Positions 22,121 through 35,552 of a stretch of DNA of 64,000 nt are shown here, piece after piece (position 1 is the stretch's first letter; every line of letters starts with the position of its first letter). The position numbers were made by a program, and so were the translations under genes. Origin of the DNA: Hydractinia symbiolongicarpus. Taxonomy: Eukaryota; Cnidaria; Hydrozoa; Anthoathecata; Hydractiniidae. Location: the NCBI RefSeq assembly GCF_029227915.1, contig NC_079877.1:372001-436000 (forward strand), read 5' to 3'. Under the pieces are notes generated by a model. The model did no database searches. It worked only from the letters and a program-made list of their open reading frames with translations, and was not told the origin of the DNA.

Positions 22121-24527
22121 TTTTTTAAATTATTTTTTCACCAGTAAAACGTATGAGACTTGTAGTTTTCAAAAATTTTTTCATTTTTGATGAGACGCGG
22201 AATAAAAGAAGTTTAATCGCCGGCAAACAAAAACCCGCGATTTCCCGTAAATCCCGGACTCGGCCCGTATAGTCAAAACTATACAAACAAAATACCCAGG
22301 GAGTAAACTCTTTTCCCGAACGATTTTTTAAATTATTATTTCACCACTAAAACGTATGAGAGTTGTAGTTTTCAAAAATGTTTTCATTTTTGATGAGACG
22401 CTGAATAAAAGAAGTTTAATCGCCGGCAAACGAAAACCCGCGAATTCCCGTAAATCCCGGACTCGGCCCGTATAGTCAAAAGTATACAAAGAAAATACCC
22501 AGGGAGTAAACTCATTTCCCGAACGATTTTTTAAATTATTTTTTCACCACTAAAACGTATGAGACTTGTAGCTTTCAAAAATGTTTTCAATTTTGATGAG
22601 ACGCTGAATAAAAGAAGTTTAATCGCCGGCAAACGAAAACTTGCGATTTCCCGTAAATCCCGGACTCGGCCCGAATAGTCGAATGTATACAAAGAAAGTA
22701 CCCTGTGAGTAAACTCATTTCCCGAACGATTTTTTAAATTACTTTTTCACCACTAAAACGTATGAGACTTGTAGTTTTCAAAAATGTTTTCATTTTTGAT
22801 GAGACGCTGAATAAAAGAAGTTTAATCGCCGGCAAACGAAAACCCGCGATTTTTCGTAAATCCCGTGCTTTGCCCGTATAGTCGAGTATATACAAAGAAA
22901 TTACCCAGGGAGTAAACTCATTTCCTGAACGATTTTTAAAATTATTTTTTCACCACTAAAACGTATGAGACTTGTAGTTTTCAAAAATGTTTTCATTTTT
23001 GATGAGAAGCTGAATAAAAGAAGTTTAATCGCCGGCAAACGAAAACCCGCGATTTCCCGTAAATCCCGTACTCGGCCCGTATAGTCGAAAGTATACAAAG
23101 AAAATACCCTGCGAGTAAATTCATTTCCAGAACGATTTTTTAAATTACCTTTTCACCACTAAAACGCACGAGACTTGTAGTTTTCAAAAATGTTTTCATT
23201 TTTGATGAGACGCTGAATAAAAGAAGTTTAATCGCCGGCAAACGAAAACCCGCGAATTCCCGTAAATCCCGGACTCGACCCGTATAGCCAAAAGTATACA
23301 AAGAAAATACCCAGGGAGTAAATTCATTTCCCGAACAATTTTTTAAATTATTTTTTCACCAGTAAAACGTATGAGACTTGTAGTTTTCAAAAATTTTTTC
23401 ATTTTTGATGAGACGCGGAATAAAAGAAGTTTAATCGCCGGCAAACAAAAACCCGCGATTTCCCGTAAATCCCGGACTCGGCCCGTATAGTCAAAACTAT
23501 ACAAACAAAATACCCAGGGAGTAAACTCTTTTCCCGAACGATTTTTTAAATTATTATTTCACCACTAAAACGTATGAGAGTTGTAGTTTTCAAAAATGTT
23601 TTCATTTTTGATGAGACGCTGAATAAAAGAAGTTTAATCGCCGGCAAACGAAAACCCGCGAATTCCCGTAAATCCCGGACTCGGCCCGTATAGTCAAAAG
23701 TATACAAAGAAAATACCCAGGGAGTAAACTCATTTCCCGAACGATTTTTTAAATTATTTTTTCACCACTAAAACGTATGAGACTTGTAGCTTTCAAAAAT
23801 GTTTTCAATTTTGATGAGACGCTGAATAAAAGAAGTTTAATCGCCGGCAAACGAAAACTTGCGATTTCCCGTAAATCCCGGACTCGGCCCGAATAGTCGA
23901 ATGTATACAAAGAAAGTACCCTGTGAGTAAACTCATTTCCCGAACGATTTTTTAAATTACTTTTTCACCACTAAAACGTATGAGACTTGTAGTTTTCAAA
24001 AATGTTTTCATTTTTGATGAGACGCTGAATAAAAGAAGTTTAATCGCCGGCAAACGAAAACCCGCGATTTTTCGTAAATCCCGTGCTTTGCCCGTATAGT
24101 CGAGTATATACAAAGAAATTACCCAGGGAGTAAACTCATTTCCTGAACGATTTTTAAAATTATTTTTTCACCACTAAAACGTATGAGACTTGTAGTTTTC
24201 AAAAATGTTTTCATTTTTGATGAGAAGCTGAATAAAAGAAGTTTAATCGCCGGCAAACGAAAACCCGCGATTTCCCGTAAATCCCGTACTCGGCCCGTAT
24301 AGTCGAAAGTATACAAAGATAATACCCTGCGAGTAAATTCATTTCCAGAACGATTTTTTAAATTACCTTTTCACCACTAAAACGCACGAGACTTGTAGTT
24401 TTCAAAAATGTTTTCATTTTTGATGAGACGCTGAATAAAAGAAGTTTAATCGCCGGCAAACGAAAACCCGCGAATTCCCGTAAATCCCGGACTCGACCCG
24501 TATAGCCAAAAGTATACAAAGAAAGTA
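22121..24527 (+). repeat. 6-monomer (1218-bp) tandem duplication
   Basis: 22,121-23,309 matches 23,339-24,527. Shared markers are CCAGTAAAACG with AAAAATTTTTTC, perfect dyad 2, GTAGCTTTC, AAAACTTGCG, GATTTTTCG, TTTCCTGAACG, CCCGTACTCGG, and GTAAATTCATTTCC. A small difference is AAAGATAATACC near 24,319 against AAAGAAAATACC. Confidence 0.85.
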
Positions 24528-26206
24528 CCCAGGGAGTAAACTCATTTCCCGAACAATTTTTTAAATTATTTTTTCACCACTAAAACGTATGAGACTTGTA
24601 GTTTTCAAAAATGTTTTCATTTTTGATGAGACGCTGAATAAACGTTTAATCGCCGGCAAACAAAAACCCGCCATTTCCCGTAAATCCCGGACTCAGTCCG
24701 TATAGTCAAATGTATACAAAGAAAGTAGCCTGCGAGTAAACTCATTTCCCGAACGATTTTTTAAATTATTTTTTCACCACTAAAACGTATGAGACTTGTA
24801 GTTTTCAAAAATTTTTTCATTTTTGATGAGACGCGGAATAAAAGAAGTTTAATCGCCGGCAAACAAAAACCCGCGATTTCCCGTAAATCCCGGACTCGGC
24901 CCGTATAGTCAAAACTATACAAACAAAATACCCAGGGAGTAAACTCTTTTCCCGAACGATTTTTTAAATTATTATTTCACCACTAAAACGTATGAGAGTT
25001 GTAGTTTTCAAAAATGTTTTCATTTTTGATGAGACGCTGAATAAAAGAAGTTTAATCGCCGGCAAACGAAAACCCGCGAATTCCCGTAAATCCCGGACTC
25101 GGCCCGTATAGTCAAAAGTATACAAAGAAAATACCCAGGGAGTAAACTCATTTCCCGAACGATTTTTTAAATTATTTTTTCACCACTAAAACGTATGAGA
25201 CTTGTAGCTTTCAAAAATGTTTTCAATTTTGATGAGACGCTGAATAAAAGAAGTTTAATCGCCGGCAAACGAAAACTTGCGATTTCCCGTAAATCCCGGA
25301 CTCGGCCCGAATAGTCGAATGTATACAAAGAAAGTACCCTGTGAGTAAACTCATTTCCCGAACGATTTTTTAAATTACTTTTTCACCACTAAAACGTATG
25401 AGACTTGTAGTTTTCAAAAATGTTTTCATTTTTGATGAGACGCTGAATAAAAGAAGTTTAATCGCCGGCAAACGAAAACCCGCGATTTTTCGTAAATCCC
25501 GTGCTTTGCCCGTATAGTCGAGTATATACAAAGAAATTACCCAGGGAGTAAACTCATTTCCTGAACGATTTTTAAAATTATTTTTTCACCACTAAAACGT
25601 ATGAGACTTGTAGTTTTCAAAAATGTTTTCATTTTTGATGAGAAGCTGAATAAAAGAAGTTTAATCGCCGGCAAACGAAAACCCGCGATTTCCCGTAAAT
25701 CCCGTACTCGGCCCGTATAGTCGAAAGTATACAAAGAAAATACCCTGCGAGTAAATTCATTTCCAGAACGATTTTTTAAATTACCTTTTCACCACTAAAA
25801 CGCACGAGACTTGTAGTTTTCAAAAATGTTTTCATTTTTGATGAGACGCTGAATAAAAGAAGTTTAATCGCCGGCAAACGAAAACCCGCGAATTCCCGTA
25901 AATCCCGGACTCGACCCGTATAGCCAAAAGTATACAAAGAAAGTACCCAGGGAGTAAACTCATTTCCCGAACAATTTTTTAAATTATTTTTTCACCACTA
26001 AAACGTATGAGACTTGTAGTTTTCAAAAATGTTTTCATTTTTGATGAGACGCTGAATAAAAGTTTAATCGCCGGCAAACAAAAACCCGCCATTTCCCGTA
26101 AATCCCGGACTCAGTCCGTATAGTCAAATGTATACAAAGAAAGTAGCCTGCGAGTAAACTCATTTCCCGAACGATTTTTTAAATTATTTTTTCACCACTA
26201 AAACGC
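23361..26206 (+). repeat. 7-monomer (1418-bp) tandem duplication overlapping the 6-mer
   Basis: 23,361-24,778 and 24,779-26,206 share AAAAATTTTTTC, perfect dyad 2, AAAACTTGCG, TTTCCTGAACG, ACTCGACCCG, the 3-bp-deleted monomer, and AAAGTAGCCTGCG. Differences are GAATAAACGTTTAATC against GAATAAAAGTTTAATC, and AAAGATAAT against AAAGAAAAT. The overlap with the 1218-bp duplication shows successive exchanges in the same place. Confidence 0.83.
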
Positions 26207-29200
26207 ATGAGACTTGTAGTTTTCAAAAATGTTTTCATTTTTGATGAGACGCTGAATAAAAGAAGTTTAATCGCCGGCAAACGAAAACCCGCGATTTCCC
26301 GTAAATCCCGGACTCGGTCCGTATAGTCAAAAGTATACAAAGAAAATACCCAGTGAGTAAACTCATTTCCCGAACGATTTTTTAAATTATTTTTTCACCA
26401 CTAAAACGTATGAGACTTGTAGTTTTCAAAAATGTTTTCATTTTTGATGAGACGCTGAATAAAAGAAGTTTAATCGCCGGCAAACGAAAACCCGCGAATT
26501 CCCGTAAATCCCGGACTCGGCCCGTATAGTCAAAAGTATACAAAGAAAATACCCAGTGAGTAAACTCATTTCCGGAACGATTTTTTAAATTATTTTTTCA
26601 CCACTAAAACGTATGAGACTTGTATTTTTCAAAAATGTTTTCATTTTTGATGAGACGCTGAATAAAAGAAGTTTAATCGCCGGCAAACGAAAACCCGCGA
26701 TTTCCCGTAAATCCCGGACTCGGCCCGTATAGTCGAAAGTATACAAAGAAAATACCCTGCGAGTAAACTCATTTCCAGAACGATTTTTTAAATTACCTTT
26801 TCACCACTAAAACGCACGAGACTTGTAGTTTTCAAAAATGTTTTCATTTTTGATGAGACGCTGAATAAAAGAAGTTTAATCGCCGGCAAACGAAAACCCG
26901 CGATTTCCCGTAAAACCCGGACTCGGCCCGTATAGCCAAAATGTTTACAAAGAAAATACCCAGGGAGTAAACTCAATTCCCGAACGATTTTTTAAATTAT
27001 TTTTTCACCACTAAAACGTATGAGACTTGTAGTTTTCAAAAATGTTTTCATTTTTGATGAGACGCTGAATAAAAGAAGTTTAATCGCCGGCAAACGAAAA
27101 CGGGCGAATTTCCGTAAATCCCGGACTCGGCCCGTATAGTCAAAAGTATACAAAGAAAATACCCAGGGAGTAAACTCATTTCCCGAACGATTTTTTAAAT
27201 TATTTTTTCACCACTAAAACGTATGAGACTTGTAGTTTTCAAAAATGTTTTCATTTTTGATGAGACACTGAATAAAAGAAGTTTAATCGCCGGCAAACGA
27301 AACCCTGCGATTTCCCGTAAATCCCGGACTCGGCCCGTATAGTCGAAAGTATACAAAGAAAGTACCCTGCGAGTAAACTCATTTCCAGAACGATTTTTTA
27401 AATTATCTTTTCACCACTAAAACGCATGAGACTTGTAGTTTTCAAAAATCTTTTCATTTTTGATGAGACGCGGAATAAAAGAAGTTTAATCGCCGGCAAA
27501 CGAAAACCCGCGATTTCCCGTAAATCCCGGACTCGGCCCGTATAGTCAAAAGTATACAAAGAAAATACCCAGGGAGTAAACTCATTTCCCGAACGATTTT
27601 TTAATTTATTTTTTCACCACTAAAACGTATGAGACTTGTAGTTTTCAAAAATGTTTTCATTTTTGATGAGACGCGGAATAAAAGAAGTTTAATCGCCGGC
27701 AAACGAAAACCCGCGATTTCCCGTAAATCCCGGACTCGGCCCGTATAGTCAAAAGTATACAAAGAAAATACCCAGGGAGTAAACTCATTTCCCGAACGAT
27801 TTTTTAAATTATTTCTTCACCACTAAAACGTATGAGACTTGTAGTTTTCAAAAATGTTTTCATTTTTGATGAGACGCTGAATAAAAGAAGTTTAATCGCA
27901 GGCAAACGAAAACCCGCGATTTCCCGTAAATCCCGTGCTTTGCCCGTATAGTCGAGTATATACAAAGAAAGTACCCAGGGAGTAAACTCATTTCCCGAAC
28001 GATTTTTTAAATTATTTTTTCACCACTAAAACGTATGAGACTTGTAGTTTTCAAAAATGTTTTCATTTTTGATGAGACGCTGAATAAAAGAAGTTTAATC
28101 GCCGGCAAACAAAAACCCGCCATTTCCCGTAAATCCCGGACTCAGCCCGTATAGTCAAATGTATACAAGGAAAGCACCCTGCGAGTAAACTCATTTCCCG
28201 AACGATTTTTTAAATTATTTGTTCACTACTAAAACGCATGGGACTTGTAGTTTTCAAAAATGTTTTCATTTTTGATGAGAAGCTGAATAAAAGAAGTTTA
28301 ATCGCCGGCAAACGAAAACCCGCGATTTCCCGTAAATCTCGGACTCGGCCCGTATAGTCAAAAGTATACAAAGAAAATACCCAGGGAGTAAACTCATTTC
28401 CCGAACGATTTTTTAAATTATTTTTTCACCACTAAAACGTATGAGACTTGTAGTTTTCAAAAATCTTTTCATTTTTGATGAGACGCGGAATAAAAGAAGT
28501 TTAATCGCCGGGAAACAAAAACCCGCGATTTCCCGTAAATCCCGGACTCGGCCCGTATAGTCAAAACTATACAAACAAAATACCCAGGGAGTAAACTCTT
28601 TTCCCGAACGATTTTTTAAATTATTATTTCACCACTAAAACGTATGAGAGTTGTAGTTTTCAAAAATGTTTTCATTTTTGATGAGACGCTGAATAAAAGA
28701 AGTTTAATCGCCGGCAAACGAAAACCCGCGATTTCCCGTAAATCCCGGACTCGGCCCGAATAGTCGAATGTATACAAAGAAAGTACCCTGTGAGTAAACT
28801 CATTTCCTGAACGATTTTTTAAATTACTTTTTCACCACTAAAACGTATGAGACTTGTAGTTTTCAAAAATGTTTTCATTTTTGATGAGACGCGGAATAAA
28901 AGAAGTTTAATCGCCGGCAAACGAAAACCCGCGATTTCCCGTAAATCCCGGACTCGGCCCGTATAGTCAAAAGTATACAAAGAAAATACCCAGGGAGTAA
29001 ACTCATTTCCCGAACGATTTTTTAAATTATTTCTTCACCACTAAAACGTATGAGACTTGTAGTTTTCAAAAATGTTTTCATTTTTGATGAGACGCTGAAT
29101 AAAAGAAGTTTAATCGCTGGCAAACCAAAACCCGCGATTTCCCGTAAATCCCGTGCTTTGCCCGTATAGTCGAGTATATACAAAGAAAGTACCCAGGGAG

Positions 29201-32200
29201 TAAACTCATTTCCCGAACGATTTTTTAAATTATTTTTTCACCACTAAAACGTATGAGACTTGTAGTTTTCAAAAATGTTTTCATTTTTGATGAGACGCTG
29301 AATAAAAGAAGTTTAATCGCCGGCAAACAAAAACCCGCCATTTCCCGTAAATCCCGGACTCAGCCCGTATAGTCAAATGTATACAAGGAAAGTACCCTGC
29401 GAGTAAACTCATTTCCCGAACGATTTTTTAAATTATTTGTTCACCACTAAAACGCATGAGACTTGTAGTTTTCAAAAATGTTTTCATTTTTGATGAGACG
29501 CTGAATAAAAGAAGTTTAATCGCCGGCAAACGAAAACCCGCGATTTCCCGTAAATCCCGGACTCGGCCCGTATAGTCAAAAGTATACAAAGAAAATACCC
29601 AGGGAGTAAACTCATTTCCCGAACGATTTTTTAAATTATTTTTTCACCACTAAAACGTATGAGACTTGTAGCTTTCAAAAATGTTTTCAATTTTGATGAG
29701 ACGCTGAATAAAAGAAGTTTAATCGCCGGCAAACGAAAACTTGCGATTTCCCGTAAATCCCGGACTCGGCCCGAATAGTCGAATGTATACAAAGAAAGTA
29801 CCCTGTGAGTAAACTCATTTCCCGAACGATTTTTTAAATTACTTTTTCACCACTAAAACGTATGAGACTTGTAGTTTTCAAAAATGTTTTCATTTTTGAT
29901 GAGACGCTGAATAAAAGAAGTTTAATCGCCGGCAAACGAAAACCCGCGATTTTTCGTAAATCCCGTGCTTTGCCCGTATAGTCGAGTATATACAAAGAAA
30001 TTACCCAGGGAGTAAACTCATTTCCTGAACGATTTTTAAAATTATTTTTTCACCACTAAAACGTATGAGACTTGTAGTTTTCAAAAATGTTTTCATTTTT
30101 GATGAGAAGCTGAATAAAAGAAGTTTAATCGCCGGCAAACGAAAACCCGCGATTTCCCGTAAATCCCGTACTCGGCCCGTATAGTCGAAAGTATACAAAG
30201 ATAATACCCTGCGAGTAAATTCATTTCCAGAACGATTTTTTAAATTACCTTTTCACCACTAAAACGCACGAGACTTGTAGTTTTCAAAAATGTTTTCATT
30301 TTTGATGAGACGCTGAATAAAAGAAGTTTAATCGCCGGCAAACGAAAACCCGCGAATTCCCGTAAATCCCGGACTCGACCCGTATAGCCAAAAGTATACA
30401 AAGAAAGTACCCAGGGAGTAAACTCATTTCCCGAACAATTTTTTAAATTATTTTTTCACCACTAAAACGTATGAGACTTGTAGTTTTCAAAAATGTTTTC
30501 ATTTTTGATGAGACGCTGAATAAACGTTTAATCGCCGGCAAACAAAAACCCGCCATTTCCCGTAAATCCCGGACTCAGTCCGTATAGTCAAATGTATACA
30601 AAGAAAGTAGCCTGCGAGTAAACTCATTTCCCGAACGATTTTTTAAATTATTTTTTCACCACTAAAACGTATGAGACTTGTAGTTTTCAAAAATTTTTTC
30701 ATTTTTGATGAGACGCGGAATAAAAGAAGTTTAATCGCCGGCAAACAAAAACCCGCGATTTCCCGTAAATCCCGGACTCGGCCCGTATAGTCAAAACTAT
30801 ACAAACAAAATACCCAGGGAGTAAACTCTTTTCCCGAACGATTTTTTAAATTATTATTTCACCACTAAAACGTATGAGAGTTGTAGTTTTCAAAAATGTT
30901 TTCATTTTTGATGAGACGCTGAATAAAAGAAGTTTAATCGCCGGCAAACGAAAACCCGCGAATTCCCGTAAATCCCGGACTCGGCCCGTATAGTCAAAAG
31001 TATACAAAGAAAATACCCAGGGAGTAAACTCATTTCCCGAACGATTTTTTAAATTATTTTTTCACCACTAAAACGTATGAGACTTGTAGCTTTCAAAAAT
31101 GTTTTCAATTTTGATGAGACGCTGAATAAAAGAAGTTTAATCGCCGGCAAACGAAAACTTGCGATTTCCCGTAAATCCCGGACTCGGCCCGAATAGTCGA
31201 ATGTATACAAAGAAAGTACCCTGTGAGTAAACTCATTTCCCGAACGATTTTTTAAATTACTTTTTCACCACTAAAACGTATGAGACTTGTAGTTTTCAAA
31301 AATGTTTTCATTTTTGATGAGACGCTGAATAAAAGAAGTTTAATCGCCGGCAAACGAAAACCCGCGATTTTTCGTAAATCCCGTGCTTTGCCCGTATAGT
31401 CGAGTATATACAAAGAAATTACCCAGGGAGTAAACTCATTTCCTGAACGATTTTTAAAATTATTTTTTCACCACTAAAACGTATGAGACTTGTAGTTTTC
31501 AAAAATGTTTTCATTTTTGATGAGAAGCTGAATAAAAGAAGTTTAATCGCCGGCAAACGAAAACCCGCGATTTCCCGTAAATCCCGTACTCGGCCCGTAT
31601 AGTCGAAAGTATACAAAGAAAATACCCTGCGAGTAAATTCATTTCCAGAACGATTTTTTAAATTACCTTTTCACCACTAAAACGCACGAGACTTGTAGTT
31701 TTCAAAAATGTTTTCATTTTTGATGAGACGCTGAATAAAAGAAGTTTAATCGCCGGCAAACGAAAACCCGCGAATTCCCGTAAATCCCGGACTCGACCCG
31801 TATAGCCAAAAGTATACAAAGAAAGTACCCAGGGAGTAAACTCATTTCCCGAACAATTTTTTAAATTATTTTTTCACCACTAAAACGTATGAGACTTGTA
31901 GTTTTCAAAAATGTTTTCATTTTTGATGAGACGCTGAATAAAAGTTTAATCGCCGGCAAACAAAAACCCGCCATTTCCCGTAAATCCCGGACTCAGTCCG
32001 TATAGTCAAATGTATACAAAGAAAGTAGCCTGCGAGTAAACTCATTTCCCGAACGATTTTTTAAATTATTTTTTCACCACTAAAACGCATGAGACTTGTA
32101 GTTTTCAAAAATGTTTTCATTTTTGATGAGACGCTGAATAAAAGAAGTTTAATCGCCGGCAAACGAAAACCCGCGATTTCCCGTAAATCCCGGACTCGGT

Positions 32201-35200
32201 CCGTATAGTCAAAAGTATACAAAGAAAATACCCAGTGAGTAAACTCATTTCCCGAACGATTTTTTAAATTATTTTTTCACCACTAAAACGTATGAGACTT
32301 GTAGTTTTCAAAAATGTTTTCATTTTTGATGAGACGCTGAATAAAAGAAGTTTAATCGCCGGCAAACGAAAACCCGCGAATTCCCGTAAATCCCGGACTC
32401 GGCCCGTATAGTCAAAAGTATACAAAGAAAATACCCAGTGAGTAAACTCATTTCCGGAACGATTTTTTAAATTATTTTTTCACCACTAAAACGTATGAGA
32501 CTTGTATTTTTCAAAAATGTTTTCATTTTTGATGAGACGCTGAATAAAAGAAGTTTAATCGCCGGCAAACGAAAACCCGCGATTTCCCGTAAATCCCGGA
32601 CTCGGCCCGTATAGTCGAAAGTATACAAAGAAAATACCCTGCGAGTAAACTCATTTCCAGAACGATTTTTTAAATTACCTTTTCACCACTAAAACGCACG
32701 AGACTTGTAGTTTTCAAAAATGTTTTCATTTTTGATGAGACGCTGAATAAAAGAAGTTTAATCGCCGGCAAACGAAAACCCGCGATTTCCCGTAAAACCC
32801 GGACTCGGCCCGTATAGCCAAAATGTTTACAAAGAAAATACCCAGGGAGTAAACTCAATTCCCGAACGATTTTTTAAATTATTTTTTCACCACTAAAACG
32901 TATGAGACTTGTAGTTTTCAAAAATGTTTTCATTTTTGATGAGACGCTGAATAAAAGAAGTTTAATCGCCGGCAAACGAAAACGGGCGAATTTCCGTAAA
33001 TCCCGGACTCGGCCCGTATAGTCAAAAGTATACAAAGAAAATACCCAGGGAGTAAACTCATTTCCCGAACGATTTTTTAAATTATTTTTTCACCACTAAA
33101 ACGTATGAGACTTGTAGTTTTCAAAAATGTTTTCATTTTTGATGAGACACTGAATAAAAGAAGTTTAATCGCCGGCAAACGAAACCCTGCGATTTCCCGT
33201 AAATCCCGGACTCGGCCCGTATAGTCGAAAGTATACAAAGAAAGTACCCTGCGAGTAAACTCATTTCCAGAACGATTTTTTAAATTATCTTTTCACCACT
33301 AAAACGCATGAGACTTGTAGTTTTCAAAAATCTTTTCATTTTTGATGAGACGCGGAATAAAAGAAGTTTAATCGCCGGCAAACGAAAACCCGCGATTTCC
33401 CGTAAATCCCGGACTCGGCCCGTATAGTCAAAAGTATACAAAGAAAATACCCAGGGAGTAAACTCATTTCCCGAACGATTTTTTAATTTATTTTTTCACC
33501 ACTAAAACGTATGAGACTTGTAGTTTTCAAAAATGTTTTCATTTTTGATGAGACGCGGAATAAAAGAAGTTTAATCGCCGGCAAACGAAAACCCGCGATT
33601 TCCCGTAAATCCCGGACTCGGCCCGTATAGTCAAAAGTATACAAAGAAAATACCCAGGGAGTAAACTCATTTCCCGAACGATTTTTTAAATTATTTCTTC
33701 ACCACTAAAACGTATGAGACTTGTAGTTTTCAAAAATGTTTTCATTTTTGATGAGACGCTGAATAAAAGAAGTTTAATCGCAGGCAAACGAAAACCCGCG
33801 ATTTCCCGTAAATCCCGTGCTTTGCCCGTATAGTCGAGTATATACAAAGAAAGTACCCAGGGAGTAAACTCATTTCCCGAACGATTTTTTAAATTATTTT
33901 TTCACCACTAAAACGTATGAGACTTGTAGTTTTCAAAAATGTTTTCATTTTTGATGAGACGCTGAATAAAAGAAGTTTAATCGCCGGCAAACAAAAACCC
34001 GCCATTTCCCGTAAATCCCGGACTCAGCCCGTATAGTCAAATGTATACAAGGAAAGCACCCTGCGAGTAAACTCATTTCCCGAACGATTTTTTAAATTAT
34101 TTGTTCACTACTAAAACGCATGGGACTTGTAGTTTTCAAAAATGTTTTCATTTTTGATGAGAAGCTGAATAAAAGAAGTTTAATCGCCGGCAAACGAAAA
34201 CCCGCGATTTCCCGTAAATCTCGGACTCGGCCCGTATAGTCAAAAGTATACAAAGAAAATACCCAGGGAGTAAACTCATTTCCCGAACGATTTTTTAAAT
34301 TATTTTTTCACCACTAAAACGTATGAGACTTGTAGTTTTCAAAAATCTTTTCATTTTTGATGAGACGCGGAATAAAAGAAGTTTAATCGCCGGGAAACAA
34401 AAACCCGCGATTTCCCGTAAATCCCGGACTCGGCCCGTATAGTCAAAACTATACAAACAAAATACCCAGGGAGTAAACTCTTTTCCCGAACGATTTTTTA
34501 AATTATTATTTCACCACTAAAACGTATGAGAGTTGTAGTTTTCAAAAATGTTTTCATTTTTGATGAGACGCTGAATAAAAGAAGTTTAATCGCCGGCAAA
34601 CGAAAACCCGCGATTTCCCGTAAATCCCGGACTCGGCCCGAATAGTCGAATGTATACAAAGAAAGTACCCTGTGAGTAAACTCATTTCCTGAACGATTTT
34701 TTAAATTACTTTTTCACCACTAAAACGTATGAGACTTGTAGTTTTCAAAAATGTTTTCATTTTTGATGAGACGCGGAATAAAAGAAGTTTAATCGCCGGC
34801 AAACGAAAACCCGCGATTTCCCGTAAATCCCGGACTCGGCCCGTATAGTCAAAAGTATACAAAGAAAATACCCAGGGAGTAAACTCATTTCCCGAACGAT
34901 TTTTTAAATTATTTCTTCACCACTAAAACGTATGAGACTTGTAGTTTTCAAAAATGTTTTCATTTTTGATGAGACGCTGAATAAAAGAAGTTTAATCGCT
35001 GGCAAACCAAAACCCGCGATTTCCCGTAAATCCCGTGCTTTGCCCGTATAGTCGAGTATATACAAAGAAAGTACCCAGGGAGTAAACTCATTTCCCGAAC
35101 GATTTTTTAAATTATTTTTTCACCACTAAAACGTATGAGACTTGTAGTTTTCAAAAATGTTTTCATTTTTGATGAGACGCTGAATAAAAGAAGTTTAATC

Positions 35201-35552
35201 GCCGGCAAACAAAAACCCGCCATTTCCCGTAAATCCCGGACTCAGCCCGTATAGTCAAATGTATACAAGGAAAGTACCCTGCGAGTAAACTCATTTCCCG
35301 AACGATTTTTTAAATTATTTGTTCACCACTAAAACGCATGAGACTTGTAGTTTTCAAAAATGTTTTCATTTTTGATGAGACGCTGAATAAAAGAAGTTTA
35401 ATCGCCGGCAAACGAAAACCCGCGATTTCCCGTAAATCCCGGACTCGGCCCGTATAGTCAAAAGTATACAAAGAAAATACCCAGGGAGTAAACTCATTTC
35501 CCGAACGATTTTTTAAATTATTTTTTCACCACTAAAACGTATGAGACTTGTA
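23670..35552 (+). repeat. 5882-bp (29-monomer) tandem duplication
   Basis: Two head-to-tail copies, about 23,670-29,551 and 29,552-35,433, with matching sequence to 35,552. Rare markers recur at exactly 5882 bp: AAAGATAATACC, GAATAAACGTTTAATC, AAAGTAGCCTGCG, TTGTATTTTTC, AACTCAATTCCCG, AAATCTCGGACTCGG, and TTTCCTGAACG before TTACTTTTTCACC. I found no difference at any marker checked, so this appears to be the youngest large event in the window. The unit joins the 24-26 kb monomers to a full copy of the A-type HOR. Copy 1 is bounded by an AATTCCCG/ATTTCCCG difference upstream. Confidence 0.88.

Noticed and set aside
23670-35552. Treating the 5882-bp duplication as an assembly artefact
   Set aside because: Not dismissed outright, but copies of many other sizes and degrees of divergence surround it, as real array evolution would produce. 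Only read depth or spanning reads can decide, so it is kept as a finding with that caveat.
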